Assembly: GCF_000471905.2 (NCBI RefSeq)
Contig: NW_006499431.1
Coordinates: forward strand, 472,468 to 536,467
From: Amborella trichopoda
Lineage: Eukaryota; Streptophyta; Magnoliopsida; Amborellales; Amborellaceae
Length of the DNA stretch: 64,000 nucleotides
Direction: 5' to 3'
In this document: positions 46,701-55,512 of the stretch, in pieces
Layout of the letters: each line of letters opens with the position of its first letter
How positions within the stretch are numbered: position 1 is the stretch's first letter
Translations under genes and position numbers: made by a program
The notes under the pieces: generated by a model
Told to the model about the DNA's origin: nothing
What the model saw: the letters and a program-made list of their open reading frames with translations, nothing else
Databases searched by the model: none

Positions 46701-49700
46701 TAGTCCAAGGACAGATACGCAATTACTATAAGTGTAATCATATCTCATATATATTCTAATGAACTATTTCTAATGAACTATGACTTCATCCCTTTTTCCA
46801 GTTTATACAATCTTTCACTTTTCTCTGCACTGTAAAACCCTAGAATAACAAATCTGACTAGGCTTTACATGGAATCAAAGCAGAGAAGCCCATATAAGCT
46901 GTTCATCCTGCCATGAATCGTAGAGGAAGATCAAGTACATGTGGTGTTGGCGACATCCATGCAGATGCGTTAGATTCACAAATTTCTTGGAAACTTTTAG
47001 TTGACTCATCAAGCCGAGCATTTTGATACCCATATTGAAGTATTGGGTGTCAGATTTGAAGTGTTTCTTCTTAATTTCGTTTTTTTTTCCCCTAATAATC
47101 AACAGACATTATTTATTTGTTTGTAAATTGTCTCCATTTGCAAAATTCATAGCCATGTACCAAAATGGCTACAAGCAAAGAAGGAACAAAATCAGCTTTA
47201 TCGAGCTATGTTTGTGATTGATAAAGAAATTCTCTGGACCCCTTCTCTGGCAAGGAATTGCTTCCAGCTAAGCGTGTATCTATACTATATTCCTGTCTGT
47301 ACATCTATCGAACACTTCATTTATGAAATTTGTGAGCATGGATATTGCGGTTGTTTAGAAACCCAAGCAATGACGTACATGGACCCCTTTCGATAACCAA
47401 TGATAGCTATTATCATGGTATTAGCCTGATGCCTGTTAGCAAAACTTTGGCTCTACTTCATTCAAATCACAGAAGCCAGAAGGGCTGTTAAGATGATATC
47501 ACCCAGGTGAGATTGAAGACATCCTCAACTCCGGTAAATGCTCTTGCTTGGAAGATAAATATTGAGTCACATTCACGGGTCTTCAAAATCACCTAGCTAA
47601 ACAGACCTGGGATATAATTGACACTATGCCAATGATGCTATTGTAATAACGTGGCTTAGGGATGCACTAATGCTTCTTAGTACAGGAAAAGAAATCTGGG
47701 ATGTAGTAGAAGAGCAGTGTTCTTGCCATGATAACAGTACAAATTCCAGTATTACGAAGATAGCAAATTGCAAGAAGGGCAATCATTAAGTAGCTGCATA
47801 TTAAAACACCTTATGTGGTATGTGGAGAAGTCACTATTACCCTCCCCCATGCAAAGTGTCCTGCATGGCTTGACAAAAATGTTGCCAAGATCAAGAAGTG
47901 GAGGACCCATGAGTTGCTAGGAGGACTAATTATAAGAATGTTGGGATCCACATCCTTGACTGTGAGAAATTACCTTCCATTCCACTGTTTATCATCTTTT
48001 GCTAACAGATAAGCGAACACATGCTATCTGGTCAAGTAATCCATGAGCATTCCACATTGCCAGCTAATCAGAATAACACCTGAAGGGACAGGACATAGAT
48101 GTGTTCTGCTAACCCCGAGAGACCACGTTCCACATACAGCAATATAGTGTCACAAAAAAGGAAGTCCATGGCAGGTCTACAGTGTATCTTGCAGGCAACC
48201 TACGGCATAGTTAGTGACCCACAATGGCCTAGAACTGTCAGTGGAAAGGATAACTTCAGCTGTTCTCCTAGAAGGAGCATGTATCCCTTCCCTCCTCCCA
48301 TAACGCAGGCACCTATCATTCTCTCGTTGCCTCCGAATCTAGCCCTGGGAATGTGGATTATGGAGCCTCTGAGCATATAATAGGTAATTACTCCTCAAAC
48401 GATGCATTTTGAAAATTTCTCTCATTAAATTATGTCTCCTTAGCTGATGGCTCCAACTCACCAATTCATGGAACTAGGAGCATTGCTCTCACTTCCTAAT
48501 TATCCTGTCTCATGTTCTTCGTGTTCCTTTTTAAGCAAACTTGTTGTCTATTACTTGTATCACCAAAACTAAACTTTTATCCTGCTTTTTCAGGATGTGA
48601 GACTGGGAATACAACTGGGAAAACTTTTGAGAAAAATGGACTCTATAATTTCAATAAGGCTCCCTCACCAATGTTTGTGAGGTGTGTGGAGTCTCAAAAC
48701 AATGTCATGAGTTTTTCATCTAATAAAACCATGTTATATTCTCTAATATATTCTGATGTTTGCGGTCCAGCACCAGTTCTGCTTTTGGCTCTCATTCTTT
48801 TTATTTATTGATGATGTTTCTAAAGTTCCTGGAAATTATCTCATCCAAAGATCAAGCGTTATAAATATTTAAGCAGTATAATAATATGATTGTTAGCAAA
48901 TTTGATACCAAAAGTCTATGAATAGACATATGTCAAATCCTTTTAGGAAAATGAATTCTACATCAAATCTCATGTCCTACAACACGACAACAAAATGGTA
49001 TTGCAAAAAGGAAGCATCACCATTGTTTGGAAGTTACCAGATCATTTAATATGAATATGCATGTTCCCAAGATTTATTAGTAAGGATGTTGAGATGGATG
49101 AGTGGCAAGACAAGAAGGGACAGAATTTGAAATGAATCCATTCAGGAGAATTTAAGAGTGGCATCAACAGGCGATAAGATGAGAGAAAGTAGACTTAGGT
49201 GGGTGCCCATGTGTGGCATCGACCAAATACAACACCTATTCAAAGGTGCGAGTTAGTTCAAGTGGAAGGATTGAAAAGGGCAAAGGGTAAGCCCAAAAGG
49301 ATGTGGATGGAAATAGTCTAAAAAGATGTGGGGACTTATGGCCTCATTGAGGGTATGACCTTTAATAGAGCAAAATGAAAAACCAGGATTTGTGTAGCCG
49401 ACCCCAATTAATTGGGAAAAGGCTATAATGATGACGCTGAAGATGATGCTGTTAAGAAATTGCCCATCTTTACTCGACCATCTCGATATCTTGAAGGCAC
49501 GTTTGGTGCGTCTTGGAGTCACGTTTGGTGCGATAGCAATGCTCTGGAGGATTCCCTTGCAAAAGGAGTGGGGATAACACCATCTGTGGAAGGCTTGTAG
49601 CTAGATTGGGAGGTGTTATTGGTGCTGCTCCTTATGTGTTTTATATTCCATTTTTTTTTTGTCTTTGGCCTCGTTGGAGGCCGCCCTTTTGTTGCTTTTT

Positions 49701-52700
49701 GGTCTTGGTCCCGTTTTGAATGACCATGCTCTTGTACCTTACTAGTTCATGCAATAAAGCTGTTAACAGTATCAAAAAAAAAAGAAGATGATGCTGTTCA
49801 TTTGGCATCATATCTCATAAACCATGTCCTACCTCAATTCTTAATTATGCTTGCCATTACGAAAAATTAATAAGACATCTACCTTGTGTCAACAAGTTGG
49901 ATGCCAGAATTGTTTGACTGCTTTTTAGGTACTCTCCTATATGATTCAAGGAAAAAAGGCATCATGTTTCACGAAATTTTAGCTTTTTGAACTTGTAGGC
50001 TATATTTCAAGGGATGACGCACACTGGGAACCCTTTGATGGAGCATATATTATCACCTGTCCCAATCAACCCACTCCATATGTCTCCATACCTTCGTCAA
50101 GTTCACCTCCCTCTATTCAGACACTCCAAAATTCTCTGCATCGGAATCTAGTCCTTCACTTGGGTGTGTCCGAGAACAACCACCAATACTCACCTCCTCA
50201 AGAAGGCAAAGGGAATGAGAGCAATCAATAGCCATTACTTGATTTGCTCACCTACAAAGCTTCATATACTGCTTGATCCCAAAAGCTATTTCCTCCTTTT
50301 CTCCACCTATTGCTATTCATAAAGGAAAGTACAACCCCCAACCTATTCAATGTTATGCATCCTACATTGCTTTCTCTTCTCTATATCATTCTTTCATTGC
50401 TTCCTTGGATTTCCAATTTGAACCCAGGACATTTCAGGAGGTTGTAATAAATCCCAAGTGGAGGGAAGCCATAGAAGAGGAAATGCAAGCATTGACTAAA
50501 AAATCAATGTGAGACCTCATGAAACTTCCTACATAACAAGAAGGTTGTTGCTTGTTGTTGGTGTACAAGCTTAAATATAGACAAAGTGAGGACACTGAAT
50601 GTTAAAGGCATGTTCGGTAGCTAAGGGATTCGCCCAACCTCATGGTGTAGATTATCACATGTAGATTATCATGAAATGTTTGCACCTTTAGCCAAAATGG
50701 GTTTTGTTCGTGTTCTACAATTTTGCAGCCAATCAAATTTGGCCCTCACATCACTAGATGTCAAGAGTGTCTTCTTTCATGATGATTTGGATGGAATACA
50801 TATAGTGTCTGTCTACACCATCAGAGCCCACACCTACTGGTTTGCCGGATCATAAAGCATTATATGGGTTGAAACAATCACTTAGGGCACGTTTGATAAG
50901 TTAAACAGTGCCTCGCAAAGTATTAAATTTTGTAGAAGTAAGTGCTGAAGTACTGAATGTTTCTTAAAAGGAGTTCTATCACTATTCTAAAGTTATCTTG
51001 ATAATTTTTTTCCTTTTGGGCAGTAATTAGTATTCTACAATATGTTGCAGCCAATCAAGAGTGACCCTTATCAACTACAGGTCAAAGAATTCCTTCATGT
51101 TGATTTGGAGGAAGAAGGGTTTGCCTACACCCTCAAAACCCACAACCTGAAACATCTGGTTTGCTGGCTTCATAGAGCATTATATGTGTTTCAACACTCA
51201 TGGCATGGTTTGATAAGTTTAGCAGTGCCTTGCAAAGTATTGGGTTTTGTACGAGCAGTGATGACTACTAAATGTTTCTTAAATGACGATCTCAAGATAC
51301 TATTATCCATCTGAAGACATTGTCCTCATGGGCGATCACAAGGAGATAACTGCAAGTCCCAAGTGATACCCACATTTTAAGTTTGACATCGAGGAAGTTG
51401 GGCTCCCTCAAATACTTTTCTGGGATTCAGTAAGTGCAGTATAACAATTAGGGGTCTTTATTTCTCAGTGTAAATATGTTCTTGGTCTACTTAATGAAAC
51501 TTGAAAGATTCGATTGAAACTTATGACTCATTCATAGATCCTAACATTTAGTTGGGACTCATTTCTGGTACTCCTTTGGAACATGTATAATTCGATCTAA
51601 GACTTGTTGCGGAACTCATTTATTCGACACTTACGAGACCTAATATACTCATGTTACAGGTCTTGTCAGTCAATTCCTGCATACACCCCTGATCTGCATA
51701 TATGAAAGCTATCACTAAGATCTTGAAAAAAAAAAAAAGGATTGGTGAGCTTATATGTAATCCATTTATGAAGACTGAAGATCACATAGAAGATGTCTTT
51801 AACAAAACAATTCGCATAGTTCCAAGTTGGGTATGCTTGACATCGATGCACCAACTTGAGGGGGAGTGTAGAAGATAGTGTTGTACGTGGTTTGGAATAT
51901 ATATGTATTGTAGCATTGGGAGCATCATTGTAATTCAAGGACATACATGCAATTGCTATTTATGCAAAGATTGCAAACATGCAGCCATATCTCATATATA
52001 TTCTAATGAAACCCTATTTTCTACAATTTCTTTGCATCGTAAAACCGTAGAGTACAAAATCTGTCTAGGCGTTGCATTACAAATATTTTGAAAGGACTTT
52101 CTAACCAATAAATATGATGTAAGAATTATAGTTTATGGCCAACCTTTTGCATTGTCCACAGACCTTTTTCCACTCTTATGCATACTCATTTGTAAAAGAA
52201 CCACATAATCCTACAATCTTACCTGGTGCACGTAACTGCATCTCCAAACCACAGATGCGAGGAGGTTTTTCGCAGGGTAATGATCCCCCCTTGGAATCTT
52301 ACCCCAACAATCCAAGAGTTGGAGTTGGAGCTGGAGCTGGAGCTGGAACCAGAACCAGTGCCGGAGCTCGAGCCGGAGCCGGGGTAGAGCTCACTCCCCC
52401 CATAGTGGGAATTCGATCCCTATCTTAGAAGGATCGCAATCCCTAACCAAAAGCCCACTGAAAATGTAGCATGATCGTGGTTTGAAGGGAACTCGGTCAT
52501 CAGGGACATTTCAAAACTTTTTGACTTTTGAAATTTTGAACCTAACACATCTTTGATTTTGTGATGTATTTTTGCTTTTTGATAATTCTCTAGCTAATGA
52601 CCACCTCTACACGATTTTTTTCTATTTTCATGGGCTTAATTTGCATTAGTTGAAAACTAGCGTACCAACTTGGAATCGCTCAAGTCGGCGTGGGGGTGGG

Positions 52701-54987
52701 GAGCACCCCAGTGTGGAATAGTCCAAAAAGAGGGGTATTACTAAAGTTTTCTGGAGCCGGACGGTTCTCACTATAGAGGACTGTCCTCCCTTGTCTGGTT
52801 AGGGACTCTAATGATTCCTGAATTCAGTTCATTATGACTCTCCAATCTCTTTTTTTTTCAAATTTCTAGGAGACTTTTAGGCTATAGAGTTCATATTGCG
52901 GATGTATAGACAATGCTAAAACGAAGGATTATNNNNNNNNNNNNNNNNNNNNGCTCTCTCTCTTCTACCCTTCTTGTCGCACACCCCCAACGACTACAAT
53001 CTACATGTCGTTGCATTTTCCCTTCTTATGACTGCAATTCAGTACCCAATGTCACCAAACACCTGCTTGGCTCAAAGAACAGCTTGCTCCACTTATCTAA
53101 GCTTTTTGGAGAAATAACGCAAGACAACCATGAAGCTGTGAAAGATTTTCTTTCCTTTTCTTCACCCCCCTCCCCCCCCCCCTCCTGCTACGCTTGAAGC
53201 TGCCAAAGAAGACCACCAATTTTTCACTAAATCCAAAAAGCCTAGAAACCCTAGCTGTATTATTTCAAGACATGGAAATAATGATTAGATTATGTATGGA
53301 TACCTATTTATACAATACTACAGGATGTTTCAAAACCAACAATTTGAAATATATTAATCGAGTGTACATATAATTGAGGATTTCTTTCTGCTAGACCAAG
53401 TATACTTTGCTCCAACAGAAGAAAAATCCAAATCCTTAGCAAGACACAATTATTTTAATATACTTCTCCTTGGAAGGTTTTCTCATAACTTGTTCCTTGG
53501 AAATCTAAAAGTCAATGGACCCAAAAAGTAACATAGCCCGATATTATCATCATTCCGATACACTCAACCTAAGCAATAGGAGGTCCGCACACCCACCATC
53601 CAAGAGCACTGCTTACAATGCAATATTTTTTGGATGTACATTATCAGTATTCCTCCTATTATACTTCATCAGGATTGCTACCACTAAAATTTTCATCCCA
53701 AGGAGAAACACAATTTCTATATATCCTTGCATATTTAATCTATTGATAATTAGACCCTTCAACTCATCAGCTTTCCCAAAGTAGCATGTAAAGGTCTTCC
53801 AACTTGCAAAGTGTTCCACAATTATCAGCTATTTGTTGCCACTCACAAAGCTCACGAGTCCGGTTACCCTTCTCTACTTTCTCAGTATTCCAATGTACTT
53901 TCTTGTAGCCTTCTCATTTTCTCAATTTTCCCAAACTCCAAACCCGCTTTCCCTTGGATCCTTTACAAAAGTCTTCTTATAACCTTTATGGAAATGTGTT
54001 TACCTATTTTAGAAAATTCTAGGTGTTCATCGTGAATACCATTAATTGGTCTCTCTTGGTAAGGTATGGGTCTGCAGGATCTTTTTGGATCATACAAGAG
54101 TCGCAGTAGAAAGTGTCAGTTTCTTGCAGTTGCCTTTTCTATTCTAATGGAAAAATCATAAATTTGGAAACCATGCAAGTCTTTTAGGAAACATGTGGCA
54201 GGAAAACTGAATAGAGTATATGGGCAGGCTCAAAGTAAACGACCAACTGTAACTTTATTAGATTCCAAGACTCATCAAATAAAAATAGCAGGGAATAAGA
54301 GAGACTAAGGAGAATCGCTTTTTTTATTGGTAACATGGAGAATCATCTCCACTTGATTTTGAAACAGAGATATATGGAGTACAGAAAGTAATGAGCCATC
54401 TGGCTTCTATTTGTAGGGAAAAGAACTGAAAAGATAAGTGGTATTAGATCAAGAAACAACGCATGACAAATACTAGGCCTAACAGTAAAAGGTTCCCCGA
54501 TATCATAAGAAAAGTCAACCATATGAGAATTTGCAGTCTTTAGCATAATGTATACCAGTAGTTAAGTGAATAATAACTAAATACTGCATGCGTCCAAATG
54601 ACCACAAATGGCCTACAACAAAAGCATTAAAAAAAATTTAGAAACTTAGGTAAACTACTCACTGTGATAACCTGTGTGCCAATAATGCACTAGGTTATTA
54701 TTCATCAAGAGTAGAGTTCTAATTACTTCAACATATTCCAAACCTTCAAAGTAAGGTTAATTTGAACTTGAAATGAAGATTACACTTGAGAAGAAGAAAG
54801 ATTTAGAGTATAAAAGGAGTAGGACAACCACGATACACTGGATGAGAAGAAAATATGTCAAGTACATAAAGAAACTATGCAGGAAGGACTTATACCTATG
54901 ATTGGAAACTGCAAAACCTGCATTTTCAATATGATCTTCACCACTGAAAGGAAAAGAAGCGGTCGTTTCCACTGAGGCCATCTCCAT
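37815..54987 (-). CDS. PPP4R2: serine/threonine-protein phosphatase 4 regulatory subunit 2-like protein, 7 coding exons, 288 aa
   Basis: Regulatory subunit of the nuclear/cytoplasmic PP4 complex (family PPP4R2), which targets the PP4 catalytic subunit. Minus-strand exons in order: 54987-54896, 45334-45257, 43365-43317, 43167-43062, 38674-38622, 38522-38460, 38240-37815. Phases join exactly to 288 codons plus TAA. Conserved family blocks are IMEIIAATGKYWHDWDTLK, LLSFHLKQVLAEYPEAHM, EPYPDLVKRLDEALLNYVEG, PPFTLQRLCEILLNPQ and YPNLSKLALALEKNLSVTS. The 30-residue N-terminus and the acidic C-terminus vary in this family. The C-terminus holds three tandem 17-19 residue repeats. Introns are large (up to 9.6 kb) and contain plastid-derived DNA and transposons. 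The start is the first ATG of exon 2; the second ATG, two codons later, is equally possible. Confidence 0.9.
39280..39600 (-). pseudogene. L1-type LINE 3' terminal fragment in PPP4R2 intron
   Basis: The minus strand around 39560-39490 reads ANTLAGTLANDGALSSTA, the C-terminal end of a plant LINE RNase H (..N.LADxLAN.GA). It is followed by a 3'UTR-like stretch. The sequence AAGTTAACCCAAGTAATATA is duplicated next to it (39390-39450). Confidence 0.6.
40611..40718 (-). pseudogene. plastid 5S rRNA (rrn5) copy in nuclear DNA
   Basis: The plus strand reads CCTGGCGTCGAGCTATTTTT, CAGGACCTC.CCCACAGTATC and GTCACCACAGTAGAGTTTAA, then CCACCAAGTTC. This is the reverse complement of chloroplast 5S rRNA. 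About 13 bp are missing after AAGTTC and scattered substitutions are present, so it is a decayed copy. Confidence 0.88.
40953..41058 (-). pseudogene. plastid 4.5S rRNA (rrn4.5) copy in nuclear DNA
   Basis: The plus strand reads CTGTTAGGATGCCTCAGCTG, CATACATCAGTACACTTCCA and CTTGACACCTATTGTGAT, the reverse complement of chloroplast 4.5S rRNA with a few changes. The 4.5S gene is specific to land-plant plastids. Confidence 0.88.
41150..41302 (-). pseudogene. 3' end of plastid 23S rRNA (rrn23) copy in nuclear DNA
   Basis: The plus strand reads CTCATCTTGGGGTGGGCTT, TTATCCGCTCCGCACTTGGC, GATAACTGGTACACCAGAGG and TGCGTCCTTCCCGGTCCTCT, the reverse complement of the 23S 3' region. About 17 bp after GGGCTT are missing. 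Confidence 0.88.
41993..42260 (+). repeat. partial copy of the AAGGTTGCAACCTT-ended dispersed repeat, in PPP4R2 intron
   Basis: Starts with the perfect palindrome AAGGTTGCAACCTT (41993-42006). It then matches the 2195-2603 copy at lower identity (TTGATCAACTCAACCTTGAG, AATCTGGACCATCTATTTTC). The right end is lost. Confidence 0.6.
43655..43702. repeat. (TC)n microsatellite in PPP4R2 intron
   Basis: About 23 CT units following three spaced copies of TCATATC.TTGATATA-like sequence (43555-43655). Confidence 0.95.
43840..44500. repeat. ACCTTCAAGGTCC palindromic repeat element, split by a hAT MITE
   Basis: GACTTTGAAGGTCCGGAGT and CAGACCTTCATGGTCTAGT on the left, and TTCCGACCTTCAAGGTCCGA on the right, are diverged copies of the motif seen at 16825-17055. 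The 43929-44410 MITE inserted between them. Confidence 0.5.
43929..44410. mobile_element. hAT-type MITE, 482 bp, with perfect 8-bp target duplication
   Basis: The left end TAGAGCTGGCAACGGGTTGG and the right end (reverse complement) TAGGGGTGGCAATGGACTGG are imperfect terminal inverted repeats typical of plant hAT elements. ACTCTAAC flanks both sides (43921-43928 and 44411-44418), the 8-bp duplication diagnostic of hAT. No transposase frame is present. It lies in the PPP4R2 intron between exons 3 and 4. Confidence 0.85.
46636..46869 (+). repeat. 5' LTR of copia element B
   Basis: Begins TGTGGAAGATGG and ends GGCTTTACA; pairs with 51867-52081 with many substitutions and small indels. Confidence 0.78.
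46870..46881 (+). other. primer-binding site of copia element B
   Basis: TGGAATCAAAGC directly after the 5' LTR, a two-base variant of TGGTATCAGAGC (initiator Met-tRNA). Confidence 0.72.
48700..49070 (+). pseudogene. copia B integrase remnant
   Basis: Shifted frames read SLIYSDVCGPAPV, FIDDVSK, then SCPTTRQQNGIAKRKH, LEVTRSFN and MHVPK, the copia integrase core (D..TPQQNGVAERKNR, L.E..R). Multiple frameshifts. Confidence 0.65.
49075..49430 (+). pseudogene. RTE-type LINE 3' end inserted in copia element B
   Basis: Frames read MLRWM-like EMDEWQDKKGQ, GDKMRESRLRWVP, GCGWK..KKMW.LMASL and LIEQNEKPGFV followed by PTPINWEKA. This is the plus-oriented counterpart of the intron 6 fragment at 32735-33315. 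The end CCCCAATTAATTGGGA is the usual RTE tail (DPTQLIG region). Confidence 0.7.
49435..49792 (+). pseudogene. L1-type LINE 3' end with poly(A) tail inserted in copia element B
   Basis: The frame at 49450-49600 reads WSHVWCDSNALEDSLAKGVG, the C-terminal motif of a plant LINE RNase H (R.GN.LADSLAK.G). A 3'UTR follows with CAATAAAGC at about 49751 and an A-run at about 49776-49787. The tail and truncation indicate target-primed insertion. Confidence 0.75.
50400..51560 (+). pseudogene. copia B reverse transcriptase remnant with internal duplication
   Basis: PRTFQEVVINPKWREAIEEE, MQALTKKSM (start of copia RT), VAKGFAQPHGVDYH, FAPLAKMGFVRVL, LTSLDVKSVFFH and ALYGLKQSLR are readable. A second, diverged version of the LDVK..FLHGDL to YGLKQS segment follows at about 51040-51290, so roughly 260 bp of RT sequence is present twice. 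The segment corresponding to LKYFLG.E near 51395-51440 is degenerate. Confidence 0.7.
51867..52081 (+). repeat. 3' LTR of copia element B
   Basis: Preceded by the polypurine tract TTGAGGGGGAG. Begins TGTAGAAGATAG and ends GTTGCATTACA. Confidence 0.8.
52310..52390. repeat. GGAGCT hexanucleotide minisatellite
   Basis: GTTGGAGTTGGAGCTGGAGC continues with GGAGCTGGAACCAGAACC and GCCGGAGCTCGAGCCGGAGC variants, about 11 hexamer units. The Gly-Ala frame across it is a repeat product. Confidence 0.85.
52933..52952. other. assembly gap of 20 N
   Basis: Exactly 20 N in the large PPP4R2 intron, next to a CT-rich tract. The true length is unknown. Confidence 0.99.
53000..54890. other. PPP4R2 intron sequence without recognised features
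   Basis: No domain, RNA gene or clear element end recognised. A poly(C) run (CCCCCCTCCCCCCCCCCC) is near 53165-53185. Confidence 0.4.
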
Positions 54988-55004
54988 TGTAAAACCCTAT
55001 CAAG
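54896..55004 (-). CDS. PPP4R2 first coding exon with short 5'UTR
   Basis: Acceptor TTTTGCAG before 55004, then 17 bp of leader, ATG at 54987-54985, 30 codons and two bases, ending at the donor ATCATAG|GTATAAG. No family motif lies in this exon; it is supported by the phase match to the next exon (AG + T = Ser31) and good splice sites. Confidence 0.7.
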
Positions 55005-55329
55005 CTGCAAAATGATAGGAGAGTTGTCAAATCAAAATGATCATCCCAACAGTAGATTTAATTATCCTAGAAAGAAATCAACCAGGTATTCAAAGAACAG
55101 ACATTTTCTTTCATTGCAAATTGGAAAGATAAATCTATACAAACAATTGATAGGCCAGGAAGATTGTGACTGAAAGGTATTTCAAATTTTAGATTTTTTA
55201 TTACTTACAATATGAAGCCACATGAAAAGCATGATCACTATGTTGTATGGGTACGGGTGTCAATGTTAGACATGGAATGGATACAGATTTTAGATTCTTT
55301 TGAGCCTCAAAAAATAGGATTCAGTGACA

Positions 55330-55512
55330 TCGCCACACACACATGGATACACGCATGCGTGTGCATGCACACACACACTGCATGTATACACACACATATT
55401 TATACACACACATATGTATGTCTGTGTGTATGTATATGTGTGTATACATACCAATATATATAGACACACATACACATGTGTGTGTGTGTGTGCACACTGT
55501 GTGTGTATGCAA
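55330..55512. repeat. cryptic (CA)/(TG) simple-sequence region
   Basis: Interrupted runs of CACACA, then TATACACACACATA, then TGTGTGTATGTATATGTGTG and TGTGTGTGTGTGTG. The CA half and TG half can pair as a hairpin. Six overlapping open frames on both strands are by-products. Confidence 0.9.

Larger units (their letters stand above)
46636..52081 (+). mobile_element. Ty1-copia LTR retrotransposon B, decayed, in the large PPP4R2 intron
   Basis: LTRs at 46636-46869 and 51867-52081 align (CATATCTCATATATATTCTA, TCTGCACTGTAAAACC / TTTGCATCGTAAAACC, CT.TCTAGGC). A primer site follows the first and a polypurine tract TTGAGGGGGAG precedes the second. Between them are decayed gag/pol pieces: IYSDVCGPAPV, FIDDVSK, TTRQQNGIAKRKH (integrase) and the reverse-transcriptase segments listed separately. 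The flanks CATAT (46630-46634) and AATAT (52082-52086) are a possible imperfect target duplication. It sits in sense opposite to the host gene and contains LINE fragments at 49.1-49.8 kb. Confidence 0.8.

Noticed and set aside
52135..52428. 97-codon frame with Gly-Ala repeat
   Set aside because: The repeat part is a GGAGCT hexamer array and no domain or splice context supports a gene.
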